NCBI GenBank assembly: GCA_964618975.1
Contig: CAZUDI010000036.1
Location: forward strand, 1 to 39,592
Origin: CAZUDI01 sp964618975
Lineage (GTDB): Bacteria > Desulfobacterota > Desulfomonilia > UBA1062
Length of the DNA stretch: 39,592 nt
Direction: 5' to 3'
Shown here: positions 1 to 7,673 of the stretch, piece after piece
How the letters are laid out: each line of letters starts with the position of its first letter
Position numbering within the stretch: the first letter of the stretch is position 1
The notes under the pieces: model-generated
What the model was told of the DNA's origin: nothing
What the model saw: the letters and a program-made list of their open reading frames with translations, nothing else
Database searches by the model: none
Position numbers and translations under genes: made by a program

Positions 1-247
1 AGGAACGCGCATAGAGGATCTTGGGCGTGTCCTCGAAGGTGATGACGCACTTGACTCCGGGCAGGGCCTCGGCCTTGGATTTGTCGATCTTCTTGATATT
101 GGCGTGGGCATACGGGCTGTGCAGCACCTTGCCCCACAGCTGCCCCGGCAGATTCACGTCGGGTACGTATATCCCCTCACCCGTGGCCTTGAGGACCACG
201 TCTTTCTGGGTGATGCGCTTACCGACAGCTTTGTATTCCGTATTCAT
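1..247 (-). CDS. Molybdenum hydroxylase, Mo-cofactor subunit (partial, N-terminus only)
   Basis: Start of the large molybdopterin-binding subunit of a xanthine dehydrogenase/CO dehydrogenase/4-hydroxybenzoyl-CoA reductase-type enzyme. Only the first 82 residues are present; the rest lies beyond the window's left edge. Seen: MNTEYKAVGKRITQKDVVLK, then GEGIYVPDVNLPGQLWGKVL and HSPYAHANIKKID, the hallmark start of the family's hammerhead domain. The ATG at 247-245 is preceded by a strong GAGGAGGT ribosome-binding site. It is the third gene of a tight minus-strand operon after the FAD and 2Fe-2S subunits, the usual medium-small-large order. This subunit would carry the Mo active site and define the substrate, which cannot be read from what is visible. 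Confidence 0.9.
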   Translation of the reverse strand, partial: MNTEYKAVGKRITQKDVVLKATGEGIYVPDVNLPGQLWGKVLHSPYAHANIKKIDKSKAEALPGVKCVITFEDTPKILYARS

Positions 248-266
248 ACTCGTTTACCTCCTCTGA

Positions 267-731
267 TCATGCTTTGGCTGCGGCCTGGGCGGCTTCGACG
301 ATCTTGACATAGCCGGTGCAACGGCACAGGTTCCCGCCAATGGCCTTCTTGATCTCTTCTCTGGTGGGGTTGGGGTTCTCGTCCAGGAGGGCCTTGACCG
401 AAAGCATCATGCCGGGCGAGCAGTAGCCGCACTGGATGGCGCCCTTTTCGATGAAGGCCTTCTGGATGCGATCCAGCTCGCCATCCTTGGCCAGGCCTTC
501 GATGGTGAGGATATCCCTGCCGTTGGCCGTAACCGCCAGCATGCAGCAGGAGTTCATGGGTTTGCCGTCGACCAGCACGGTGCAGGCGCCGCACTCGCCC
601 TCGGCGCAGCTGATCTTGGTCCCGGTCAGTTCGAGTCTCTCGCGCAGCAGCTGATTCAGGGTCAGTTGAGGCTCCACCTCGACTTCATAAGGGGTGCCGT
701 TGATGGTGAGTTTGATGCAATATGTCTTCAT
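267..731 (-). CDS. Molybdenum hydroxylase, (2Fe-2S)-binding subunit
   Basis: Small electron-transfer subunit of 154 residues, the normal size for the CoxS/HcrC family. The plant-type ferredoxin cluster ligands are C42, C47, C50 and C62 (segment SCAEGECGACTVLVDG). The second, alpha-helical cluster uses C101, C104, C136 and C138 (CGYCSPG and GNLCRCTGY). Both clusters are complete, so the subunit should pass electrons between the Mo site and the FAD. The start MKTYCIKLT at 731 is chosen over an in-frame upstream extension because AAGGAGGA lies just before it and the family begins here. It follows the FAD subunit by 16 nt and precedes the Mo subunit by 19 nt. Cytoplasmic; no signal peptide. Confidence 0.95.
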   Translation of the reverse strand: MKTYCIKLTINGTPYEVEVEPQLTLNQLLRERLELTGTKISCAEGECGACTVLVDGKPMNSCCMLAVTANGRDILTIEGLAKDGELDRIQKAFIEKGAIQCGYCSPGMMLSVKALLDENPNPTREEIKKAIGGNLCRCTGYVKIVEAAQAAAKA

Positions 732-747
732 AGCGCTTCCTCCTTCT

Positions 748-1623
748 CTAGGCCGTCGCTCTTTCGAGGGATTTCTCCAGGACACGCCTGGTCAGCACCC
801 GGGCGGTATCCTTGCGGTAGTCCGCCGTGGAGCGCAGATCGGTGATCGGTTTGACCTCGCCGGATGCGATCTGGGAGGCCTTCTCGATCAGGACCTGATC
901 GATCTTCTGCCCCTCGAGAACCGCCTCGGCCGTCCTGATGCGCACAACCGTGGGGGCCACGGCGCCCAGGGCGATACGGGCCTTCTTGCAGACACCCTTC
1001 TCGATGGTCAGGTAGGCCGCCACGTTGATCTTGGCGATGTCTTCCGCGGTGCGGAAGAGCTTCCTGAAGGCCCCCCCGCTGCCGGGCAGGGGTGCCGGCA
1101 GCAGGATTTCGGTCACGATCTCGGCCGGATCCAGAACCGTCTTGCCCGGGCCCTTATAGAACGCGTCGATCGGAATCTCGCGCGTCCCCGAAGGGCCGAC
1201 CACCGCCAGCGTGGCATCCAGGGCGTAGAGCACCGGACTGACATCCGAGGCCGGCGTGGCCACGCACAGATTACCCACCGCGGTCCCCTGGGCCTTCACC
1301 TGGACGGAGACGATCGCATCGAGGGCCTCATGCAACACGAAGTACTTGGCCTTGATCAGATCCGAGGTCTCGATGTCCCTGAGGCTTGCCAGGGCCCCGA
1401 TCCTTATCCCGTTGCCCTTCTCGGCGATGACGGCATCGAGCTCCTTGACCTGCTGCAGATTGACGATGCATTCCGGCGCGATGAGCCGCTTGCGCATCCG
1501 GGGCACCAGATCCACGCCAGCGGCATGCGCCTTGGCCCTGTTCCCATAGCTGGACAAGACCGCGGTCGCCTCCTCGAGAGTGGTGGGCTCGAGGTATTCA
1601 AACGGTTTCAAGGTTCTGAACAT
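748..1623 (-). CDS. Molybdenum hydroxylase, FAD-binding subunit
   Basis: Medium subunit (291 residues) of a xanthine dehydrogenase-family enzyme, first gene of the operon. The FAD-domain signatures are recognisable but slightly deviant: the usual AGGTDLL appears as AAGVDLV (35-40) and the second as TAVGNLCVATPASD (114-127). The C-terminal CO-dehydrogenase-flavoprotein-like domain follows. The extra 4Fe-4S insertion known from the beta subunit of 4-hydroxybenzoyl-CoA reductase is not evident: the only cysteines seen are isolated (C52, C120 and one near 210). That argues for a conventional hydroxylase rather than a true dearomatising reductase. The ATG at 1623 follows AAGGAGGGG. Substrate unknown; an aromatic or N-heterocyclic compound or an aldehyde is plausible. 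Confidence 0.9.
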   Translation of the reverse strand: MFRTLKPFEYLEPTTLEEATAVLSSYGNRAKAHAAGVDLVPRMRKRLIAPECIVNLQQVKELDAVIAEKGNGIRIGALASLRDIETSDLIKAKYFVLHEALDAIVSVQVKAQGTAVGNLCVATPASDVSPVLYALDATLAVVGPSGTREIPIDAFYKGPGKTVLDPAEIVTEILLPAPLPGSGGAFRKLFRTAEDIAKINVAAYLTIEKGVCKKARIALGAVAPTVVRIRTAEAVLEGQKIDQVLIEKASQIASGEVKPITDLRSTADYRKDTARVLTRRVLEKSLERATA

Positions 1624-2067
1624 ACTCCCCTCCTTACGTATAGGTTTGTATCTATGCTGATTGGTACATATTATTTATGTCCTGCAGGGATGCTTCTATC
1701 GGTGGCTGGATAAATGTTGTGTAGGATCTTTCTTATGCCCTGTCAGACATATTCCTACCGGTCGCCAACCCCTCCCCGGACCGACAGCGGCGGGGCGGGG
1801 TGATACCTGCGTATTCCAGGTCAGGATATTCCAGCTTGGAATATCCATAAAAAAATGCACAGAAGCGAGCATGGGGAAGAACCAGCCCATCCCCGTTTCT
1901 GCCGGAGAATGGACGCCCCAAAAAATCATGGGCATGAATCCCGGGCAAGGCCAGCAACCCCCTTATATGCCGCAGGTGCCCGGCCCGGAGAAGGAACGCA
2001 CCGCGGGCCGGCGCCCGGCAACCGGGGGGTGCCTTTCGTGAGAGAGTGTGGTAGGGAAACCCCCAGC
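1624..2067. other. Divergent intergenic region with two dyads
   Basis: 444 bp between the hydroxylase operon (leftward) and the DUF2779 gene (rightward). It is more AT-rich than the flanking genes. It holds ACATA-TTATT-TATGT at 1666-1680 and a perfect dyad GGATATTCCA-GCT-TGGAATATCC at 1824-1846, with an extra TATTCCA half-site just upstream (from about 1812). Either could be an operator. I could not define a convincing -35/-10 pair for either gene, and no small gene is supported. Confidence 0.5.
1824..1846. promoter_or_regulatory. Perfect inverted repeat, possible operator
   Basis: Arms GGATATTCCA and TGGAATATCC separated by GCT, with an additional direct half-site TATTCCA about 12 bp upstream. 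It is followed on the plus strand by an A-run, not a T-run, so it is not a rightward terminator. Position between divergent genes suggests a regulator site; the regulator is unknown. Confidence 0.4.
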
Positions 2068-3552
2068 ATGCAAGACCTCTCCAAGGGCATCTTCCTCAAG
2101 GCCATGCGCTGCCCCACCCTGGGGTGGCGGCTGCGCCACGAAGAGGCGAACCCGCCTGCGCCTTCGGCCGGTGAGAACTTTTTCCGCCAGCAGGGGCGTG
2201 AGGTGCAGGCGCGCTCGCGCGCACTCTACCCTGAGGGGGTCACGATCAGGGAGGACGACCCCCTCTGTGCCATCGAACACACCCGCGCCGCCCTGCAAGA
2301 CCCGCAGGCCATGGCCATTCATGGGGGCACCTTCAGCGCCGGCGGCCTCATGGCCCAGGCCGACACCCTCGTGCGCCGGTCTGCGGGCTGGCACCTCTTT
2401 GAGGCCAAGTCAGGGGCCCTGCTCAAGGCGGCCTATATCGACGCCATGGCCTATACCACCTGTGTCATGGAGCTGGCCGGGGTTTCCCCCGTGGGGATCT
2501 CTCTGGTCCTGGTCGACCGGGATTACCACCTCGGCATGCCGCCCGAGCGGCTTTTCAGGCAGATCGAGTTGAACGCGGCGGTCAGGCAGCGCGCTCACGA
2601 GTTCATCGAGAGCGCCCCCAGGGTGGAACTGGTCACGGCCAGTGCCGCCATGCCCGCCCCTAGGCTCTCCCCCGCCTGCCGCGGCTGTGAGCTGTTCGGC
2701 ACCTGCCTGGGCCGCGGCATCGAGAACCCCATCTTCGACCTGCCCCAGCTGAGCCTCAAACACCTGGCGGACCTCACGCGGCAGGGCATTGCGGCCATCG
2801 AGGACATCCCGCCGGACTTCCCGCTCTCGCGGCGTCAGAAAAGGGTGCGGGCCTGTGTACTTTCCCAGGGGGTCTATGTCGGCCGCCGGCTGAAACGGCA
2901 GCTGGACGCCATTACCTGGCCGGCCTTTTACCTGGATTTCGAGACCATCAACACCGCCATCCCGCTCTATGCCGACCTGGCGCCCTTCGAGGAGGTCCCG
3001 GCCCAGTATTCCCTGCACGTCTGTCCGGAGCCGGGCCTGGTGAGCGCGCACTACGAGGGCCTCATCGATGCCCTTCCCGCAAGCCGCCGGGCGCTGGCCG
3101 AAGGGCTCTTAAACCGGCTGGGAGACAGGGGGAGCATCGTGGTCTACTCGTCCTTCGAGAGGCGCATGCTCCAGATCCTGGCGGGGCGCTATCCCGACCT
3201 GGCACCGGCCCTGGAGGCCCTCGGCGGGCGCCTGGTTGATCTCGAGGCCCTCATCCGGCATGAATTCTACCATCCCGGCCTGCACGGACGCACCTCCCTC
3301 AAGGTGGCCCTGCCGGTGCTGGTGCCCGGCCTGACCTATGACGGTCTGGCCATCGCCGAGGGCGCTTCGGCGCTCTGTGCGATCATCGACCTGGTAAGGG
3401 GGCGCTACACGGAGGAGGAGGCGCAGCGGGTGCAAAGGGACCTTCGGGACTACTGCGCACGCGACACCCTGGCGCTCGTGGCCCTGCACGCCGCGCTGCT
3501 GGGCTATACCGGCCAAGGCCACGGCGGCCGAAGGTCCTCCGCAAGCCCCTGA
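2068..3552 (+). CDS. DUF2779 protein: PD-(D/E)XK-like nuclease with Fe-S cysteines and a DEDD-like domain
   Basis: Protein of 494 residues. The N-terminal half resembles Cas4/AddB-type nucleases: an early C15, a PD-(D/E)XK-like core with D99 and E112-x-K114 (FEAKSG), then C204-x2-C207-x5-C213 (CRGCELFGTC), which with C15 could bind a 4Fe-4S cluster. The C-terminal half is the DUF2779 domain with D290-F-E292 (YLDFETINTA), VVYSSFERRML and the late RDTLAL, resembling DEDD exonuclease acidic motifs. Function in cells is not known to me; DNA or RNA processing is the inference. The ATG at 2068 is used because similarity begins there; GTG at 2038 is an in-frame alternative and neither has a strong ribosome-binding site. 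It stands alone, divergent from the hydroxylase operon, with no CRISPR or defence genes nearby. Confidence 0.8.
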   Translation: MQDLSKGIFLKAMRCPTLGWRLRHEEANPPAPSAGENFFRQQGREVQARSRALYPEGVTIREDDPLCAIEHTRAALQDPQAMAIHGGTFSAGGLMAQADTLVRRSAGWHLFEAKSGALLKAAYIDAMAYTTCVMELAGVSPVGISLVLVDRDYHLGMPPERLFRQIELNAAVRQRAHEFIESAPRVELVTASAAMPAPRLSPACRGCELFGTCLGRGIENPIFDLPQLSLKHLADLTRQGIAAIEDIPPDFPLSRRQKRVRACVLSQGVYVGRRLKRQLDAITWPAFYLDFETINTAIPLYADLAPFEEVPAQYSLHVCPEPGLVSAHYEGLIDALPASRRALAEGLLNRLGDRGSIVVYSSFERRMLQILAGRYPDLAPALEALGGRLVDLEALIRHEFYHPGLHGRTSLKVALPVLVPGLTYDGLAIAEGASALCAIIDLVRGRYTEEEAQRVQRDLRDYCARDTLALVALHAALLGYTGQGHGGRRSSASP

Positions 3553-3681
3553 CCTTCTCCGTCCTGATCTGGGATAAGCAATCTCGGGACCCGCTTTGAC
3601 ATCGCCAGCGGTAAGGGACTCCGCGTAAGGGGGGTCAATAACTTTCAGCGCCCCCCGTATCGACCGGACGGTATCCCGCCC

Positions 3682-3715
3682 AGGGGCCCGCCCCCCGAGG
3701 AGGGTTCGGGCCCCT
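3682..3715. terminator. Inverted repeat between convergent genes
   Basis: AGGGGCCCG pairs with CGGGCCCCT across a GC-rich loop. It lies between the convergent DUF2779 and acyl-CoA ligase genes and could terminate either, but there is no clear T-run on either side. Confidence 0.4.
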
Positions 3716-3732
3716 GATCTTGGGTCCTGGCC

Positions 3733-5322
3733 TCAGGCCGCGGCCTTGACTTCCTTTTTCAGCTCGACCTTGTTGACCTTGCCGGTGGACAAGAGTGGCA
3801 GCTGATCGCGGATGAAGAAACGCTTGGGCACCTTGAAATTGGCCAGTTTCTCCTTGCACAGGGATTTAAGCTCGTCTTCATGCACCTCCTGGCCGGGCTT
3901 GCGCATGATGTAGGCCCAGCCCACCTCCTGGAAGATCTCGTCCGGGGCGGCGATCACCGCGGCGAACATGACCGCCGGATGCCCCTCGAGCACGTCCTCG
4001 ATCTCACGCGGAAAGACGTTCTCCCCGCCGGTCTTGAACATCTCGGACTTGCGACCGGTCATGAAGAGGTTGCCCTGCTCGTCGGCATAGGCCAGGTCGC
4101 CGGAGTGGAACCAGCCCTCGGCGTCGAAGGCGGCCTGGTTGGCGTCGGGCCGGTTGAAGTACTCCTTGAAGAGGAACGGCCCCCTGAAGACCATCTCGCC
4201 TGTGCTGCCGAGTGCCACGTCGCGGTTGTCGTCGTCCACCAGGCGCCACTGCATGGGGGCGGGAACCTTGCCCACGGACTTGGCGATGAAGTCCAGGCTG
4301 TCTTCGTCGGCGGTATAGGTGATCAGCCCGCAGGCTTCGGTGCTGCCGTAGGCGTTGTTCACCAGGCAGCCGCTTTCGGCCTTGATCACTTTGAGGGCCT
4401 CGATCAGCGGGGCCGGGGGGATGGCCCCGGAGACCACGAAATAGCGGATGTTGCGGTGCCAGTCGAGCGCCTTCCACTGCGGGGTCTGCATCTGCAGCAG
4501 GTACATCACCGGCACCTGCCCCAGGACGGTGATCTTCTCCTTGACGATCATCTCCAGCGAGGCCCCGGGGTCGAAGCGCTCCATGAAGACCGTGGTGCCC
4601 CCGCCCATGAGCGAGGAGAAGCCGATCTCCACGTCGGAGGCCACGTGGTTGATGGGAAAGTGCAGCAGGATGCGGTCCTTAGGGGTCATCCCCAGCTTCG
4701 AGATCATGACCGACCCGTTGGCCAGGATGCTGCCGTGCGTCTGGACCACGCCCTTGGGCTTGCCGGTGGAGCCCGAGGTGTACATCAAAAGGGCGCTGTC
4801 CTCTGGCGCTACCGCCTGCGAGCGCTCCTTAAGGGCGGCCTCCAGCTCGGGCCGCCCCGGGGCGGTGAAGGTCGCATACTCCACGGTACCCTCGAAGGGC
4901 TCGCCGATCACCAGGATCTTTCTCAGGAAGGGCAGCTCGTCCTTCAGCGCCAGGATGTCCTCGGCCAGATCGCGGCCCATGTAGTCGCGGACCATGACGA
5001 GCACCGCAGGCCGGGCGTCGGTGAGCTGGTATCTGAGCTCCTCGCGCGTGAACTTGGGGTTGAGCCCCAGCCACATGGCGCCCACCTTGCCGGCGGCCAT
5101 GTAGGTGATCATGAATTCGGTCCGCGCCATGGAGAGCATGGCGATACGCTCGCCCTGTTCCACCCCGCAGGCCAGAAAGGCCCGGGCGACGTCATCCATA
5201 CGCTGCTTGTAGGTGCGCCAGGTAAGACGTTCGTCCTGAAAGACCAGGGCCTCGCTCTCCGGGCTGAGACTGGCCCACTTTTCGACATAGTGCCACGTAA
5301 GGTTCAATGCTTTCCAGCTCAT
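3733..5322 (-). CDS. AMP-forming acyl-CoA synthetase (acyl/aryl-CoA ligase)
   Basis: Protein of 529 residues, a complete ANL-family ligase that activates a carboxylic acid to its CoA thioester with ATP. Motifs in order: P-loop-like YTSGSTGKPKG at 181-191, YGSTEACG, the A8 hinge region GWFHSGDLAYADEQGNLFMT with GRKSEMFKTGGENVFPREIE, and C-terminal LLSTGKVNKVELKKE carrying the adenylation lysine. No signal peptide. The ATG at 5322 has AAGGGAGA upstream. The substrate cannot be set from motifs; a fatty or aromatic acid fits the neighbourhood. It is transcribed leftward, with 146 bp separating its start from the stop of the DUF374 acyltransferase gene upstream, so it may be the last gene of that leftward group or have its own promoter. 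Confidence 0.92.
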   Translation of the reverse strand: MSWKALNLTWHYVEKWASLSPESEALVFQDERLTWRTYKQRMDDVARAFLACGVEQGERIAMLSMARTEFMITYMAAGKVGAMWLGLNPKFTREELRYQLTDARPAVLVMVRDYMGRDLAEDILALKDELPFLRKILVIGEPFEGTVEYATFTAPGRPELEAALKERSQAVAPEDSALLMYTSGSTGKPKGVVQTHGSILANGSVMISKLGMTPKDRILLHFPINHVASDVEIGFSSLMGGGTTVFMERFDPGASLEMIVKEKITVLGQVPVMYLLQMQTPQWKALDWHRNIRYFVVSGAIPPAPLIEALKVIKAESGCLVNNAYGSTEACGLITYTADEDSLDFIAKSVGKVPAPMQWRLVDDDNRDVALGSTGEMVFRGPFLFKEYFNRPDANQAAFDAEGWFHSGDLAYADEQGNLFMTGRKSEMFKTGGENVFPREIEDVLEGHPAVMFAAVIAAPDEIFQEVGWAYIMRKPGQEVHEDELKSLCKEKLANFKVPKRFFIRDQLPLLSTGKVNKVELKKEVKAAA

Positions 5323-5468
5323 GATGTTCTCCCTTCGTTGGTGTAATTGCTGTCAAGCCGACATCTCCGGCCATACCATCTCCGGGGACGTAAGCCAAGA
5401 CCCTTGTGTCCACGAAAGATAATCCTTAATAAAACCGGGCATTGAGGGATTCGTCCCCGCAGCCCCCC

Positions 5469-6200
5469 TCACCGCGGAGCAACCTGCCGGCGGGGCAGGT
5501 ACGCAAGGGGATCCTCGGGCAGGGGCAGGTCGCGGGGGTCCCGTCCCGGGAGATACTGCCTCACATGGTAGCGGGCCTGGTATGAGAGCCGGTTGAGCCT
5601 CCCATCAAGCTCCGTGAGCAGACGCGCGTAATCCTCGCGCCCGAGCCCCTCCTCCACGTAGAGGGGCTCGCGGTCGTAGAGCACCGCGATGCGGGACAGC
5701 GGCAGCGGCAGGAAGGTGCGGTCCCACGAGTTGAACTCGTAGCAGGGCCAGGCGTCGCAGGCGTAGGGCAGAAGCGGGGCCTGGCTGCGGGCCGCCAGCT
5801 TGATGATGCCGGGCTTGGAGACGTAGGGCGGACCCTTGGGGCCGTCCGTGGAAAGCCCGCCCGGGTGCCCCTGGCGGACGTAGTCCACCAGTTCGTCCAG
5901 GGCGGCCGTCCCGCCCCGCGTGGAGGACCCCCGCGGATTGTAGAAGTTGAGGTGCCGCATGACCGCCGCGATCAGGTCGCCGTCCCGGGAGGAGGAGACC
6001 ATGAGTCCGGCCTGCCGGTCGCGGAAGTGGTAGGCGTTGACGATCATCCCGCGGTGCCACCCGGCCACGAGGAGCCGACCCTCACGGGAGAGGATGCCGG
6101 CCTCCACCTCGCCACCATAGATCTCGATGCGGCAGGTCTTGAAGTAACAGCGGATCAGGGACGCCAGGGCCCATGACCACAGCCGGTCTCGTCGATGCAT
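5469..6200 (-). CDS. DUF374 / LPLAT-like acyltransferase
   Basis: Protein of 243 residues of the DUF374 family, related to lysophospholipid and lipid A acyltransferases. Visible family motifs: WHRGM near residue 49 (the catalytic His block), SSSRDGDLIAAVM, PRGSSTRGGTAALDELVDYV and STDGPKGPPYVSKPGIIKLA. It would act at the inner face of the inner membrane on a lipid acceptor; the true substrate is unknown for the family. The N-terminus is only weakly hydrophobic, with no cleavable signal. The ATG at 6200 follows GAGAGAGGCAGGG, a moderate ribosome-binding site. It lies 90 bp downstream of the PilZ gene, separated by a hairpin. Confidence 0.85.
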   Translation of the reverse strand: MHRRDRLWSWALASLIRCYFKTCRIEIYGGEVEAGILSREGRLLVAGWHRGMIVNAYHFRDRQAGLMVSSSRDGDLIAAVMRHLNFYNPRGSSTRGGTAALDELVDYVRQGHPGGLSTDGPKGPPYVSKPGIIKLAARSQAPLLPYACDAWPCYEFNSWDRTFLPLPLSRIAVLYDREPLYVEEGLGREDYARLLTELDGRLNRLSYQARYHVRQYLPGRDPRDLPLPEDPLAYLPRRQVAPR

Positions 6201-6265
6201 GCCCTGCCTCTCTCACAGCCGTCCCTGGAAGTCAACCCCGGGGGAGGCGGCGCAAAGATGACAGT

Positions 6266-6292
6266 GGCCCGGGGAAAACTTCCCCAGGGCCT
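6266..6292 (-). terminator. Hairpin immediately after the PilZ gene stop
   Basis: On the minus strand GGCCCTGGGGAA and TTCCCCGGGCC form a strong stem directly overlapping and following the TAG stop codon at 6291-6293. No T-run follows, so it may be an mRNA-stabilising or attenuating structure rather than a full terminator. Confidence 0.5.
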
Positions 6293-7430
6293 AGGGCAGC
6301 AGGCCGACGAGCCGTTCGAGATCTCCGGTCTCGTTGCCGCTGAAGGTCACGGCACAGCCCTGAAGCGTACAGCGCGTCACCTGTCCGCGGACCCGCAGGG
6401 CCCCCCCGGCCTCCGGGGCCATGATCGCGGCCTCGATGCGGGCGCCCACCTCCAGGGGGTTCGCGGTCTTCACGAACATGCCGCCCCGGCTGATGTCCAC
6501 CACCCGCCCCCGGATCCGATGCCGGGTGTGCCGGTGGGGGGCGTTGATCTCGCAGGGGACATCCACCTTCTCACGGGCGTGATGGCGCCGCTGGGCCTTG
6601 GAGGCCAGGTGCGCCTGCGGGAAGAAGGACTCCACTGCGGCCTTCATGAGCGGCGGCTGCAGCCTGTCGGGCCCGAAGAGGATCGCCTGCAGGCGCGGGG
6701 TATAGGCATACAGGATGGCCCGCTGCCAAAGCAGGACCCGCGAGAGCTCGCGGGCGATGGGGTGCACATCCCCCAGCACGAGTTCCACGCCGCCAGGGCC
6801 CCAGGACACACCTTTTTCCAGGGCCTGGATGCGGACCTCGCAGCCCTGGATCTGGCCGTTCTGATAGGCGTAGAGCCTGTACGTGCCCAGGCCGTCCCCC
6901 GGGGTCTCTATGCGCCGGCCCGTGAAAGCGAGGATCAGCTCGCCGCCCTCACTGAGCTCGCAGCCAAGGTCTCCCACCCCCTCGCCGAACTCGATCGTGG
7001 CCAGGAACCTGTCCAGGCCGTAGATATCCATCCCGGCCGTGCGGGCGGTATCCGAGGTGACGGGCAGGTGCACGATGTAGAAACAGCCCTGCCCCCCCCG
7101 GAGCTGCCGCAAAAGGTTGTAGCCCGGAATCCCGGCGAAATCGGGGTTTTCGAGGACGATGCCGATGGCGACCTCGTTGAAGGCATGCATATCCGTGTCG
7201 CGGTGCTGCACGACGCTCAGCGCCAGCACGCCGATGCCCGGCAGGAGGCGCGCCGGCCGCAGGCGCCTGTCCGGCAACAAGGTCTTGAGCGCCGGGATCC
7301 GGGCCGCGAAAAGGGCGCTCAGAGCGGTGCTGTCGCGGTAGAAGAACGGCGCCTTGAGGATCTGGCCGTGCCAGAGGCTCTCCACCTGGGTGATGCCCTC
7401 GAAAAAGGCCTCTTGTGCCTCGATCTTCAT
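6291..7430 (-). CDS. PilZ-domain protein with acetoacetate-decarboxylase-like N-terminal domain
   Basis: Protein of 379 residues. The C-terminal ~95 residues are a PilZ domain with both cyclic-di-GMP motifs: RHHAR (RxxxR) and DISRGG (DxSxxG), so it probably binds c-di-GMP. The first ~260 residues align by eye with the acetoacetate decarboxylase fold: FFYRDSTALSALFAARIPAL, LLPGIGVLALSVVQ, FNEVAIGIVL, MDIYGLDRFLATIEF (where the enzymes have a yPKKlg-like active site) and VELVLGDVHPIARELSRVL. The active-site lysines are absent, so this part is probably a ligand-binding module. The ATG at 7430 is preceded by GGGGGAGGGC. A sigma-70-type promoter lies upstream. Output is unknown; membrane composition or motility is possible, as a lipid acyltransferase follows. 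Confidence 0.75.
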   Translation of the reverse strand: MKIEAQEAFFEGITQVESLWHGQILKAPFFYRDSTALSALFAARIPALKTLLPDRRLRPARLLPGIGVLALSVVQHRDTDMHAFNEVAIGIVLENPDFAGIPGYNLLRQLRGGQGCFYIVHLPVTSDTARTAGMDIYGLDRFLATIEFGEGVGDLGCELSEGGELILAFTGRRIETPGDGLGTYRLYAYQNGQIQGCEVRIQALEKGVSWGPGGVELVLGDVHPIARELSRVLLWQRAILYAYTPRLQAILFGPDRLQPPLMKAAVESFFPQAHLASKAQRRHHAREKVDVPCEINAPHRHTRHRIRGRVVDISRGGMFVKTANPLEVGARIEAAIMAPEAGGALRVRGQVTRCTLQGCAVTFSGNETGDLERLVGLLP

Positions 7431-7564
7431 GCCCTCCCCCTTTCCCCCGCCCCGGCCGGGAAAGCGCGCCCGCGCGGCCTGCCGGCGACGGCCGCCCAGG
7501 ATCCGGGCCCGGGCGCCTCCGTATCGACTGCCAGCGGCGGGGAATGCGATTCCTCGCGATTAAC

Positions 7565-7593
7565 AAGATAAGCGCCTTACGGGGGGGTGGCAA
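7565..7593 (-). promoter_or_regulatory. Sigma-70-type promoter of the PilZ gene
   Basis: On the minus strand TTGCCA (7593-7588), a 17-bp spacer and TATCTT (7570-7565). The spacing is ideal; the start codon is about 135 bp downstream. Confidence 0.5.
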
Positions 7594-7597
7594 GGGG

Positions 7598-7635
7598 CCC
7601 GGAGGGGGCTCTCCCTGACGGGGGCCCCCTCCGGG
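7598..7635 (-). terminator. GC-rich hairpin downstream of the CCG Fe-S protein gene
   Basis: Perfect 12-bp arms CCCGGAGGGGGC and GCCCCCTCCGGG, about 40 bp after the stop codon. There is no T-run, so its strength as a terminator is uncertain. Confidence 0.5.
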
Positions 7636-7673
7636 CGGGATGAGGGACCAGGCGCGGTCTGCGCCCTGTGTCC

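Larger units (their letters stand above)
7431..7673. other. Intergenic region with promoter and hairpin
   Basis: 243 bp between two leftward genes. It contains the promoter of the PilZ gene (7565-7593), a GC-rich hairpin after the CCG-protein gene (7598-7635), and a half-copy of the GCCGCT-type intergenic repeat near 7531-7548. No gene is supported. Confidence 0.5.

Noticed and set aside
3880..5346. Long rightward frame opposite the acyl-CoA ligase
   Set aside because: Antisense to a gene with complete ANL motifs; the product is low-complexity.
6195..7571. Long rightward frame opposite the PilZ gene
   Set aside because: Antisense shadow; the leftward frame has intact PilZ motifs and a ribosome-binding site.
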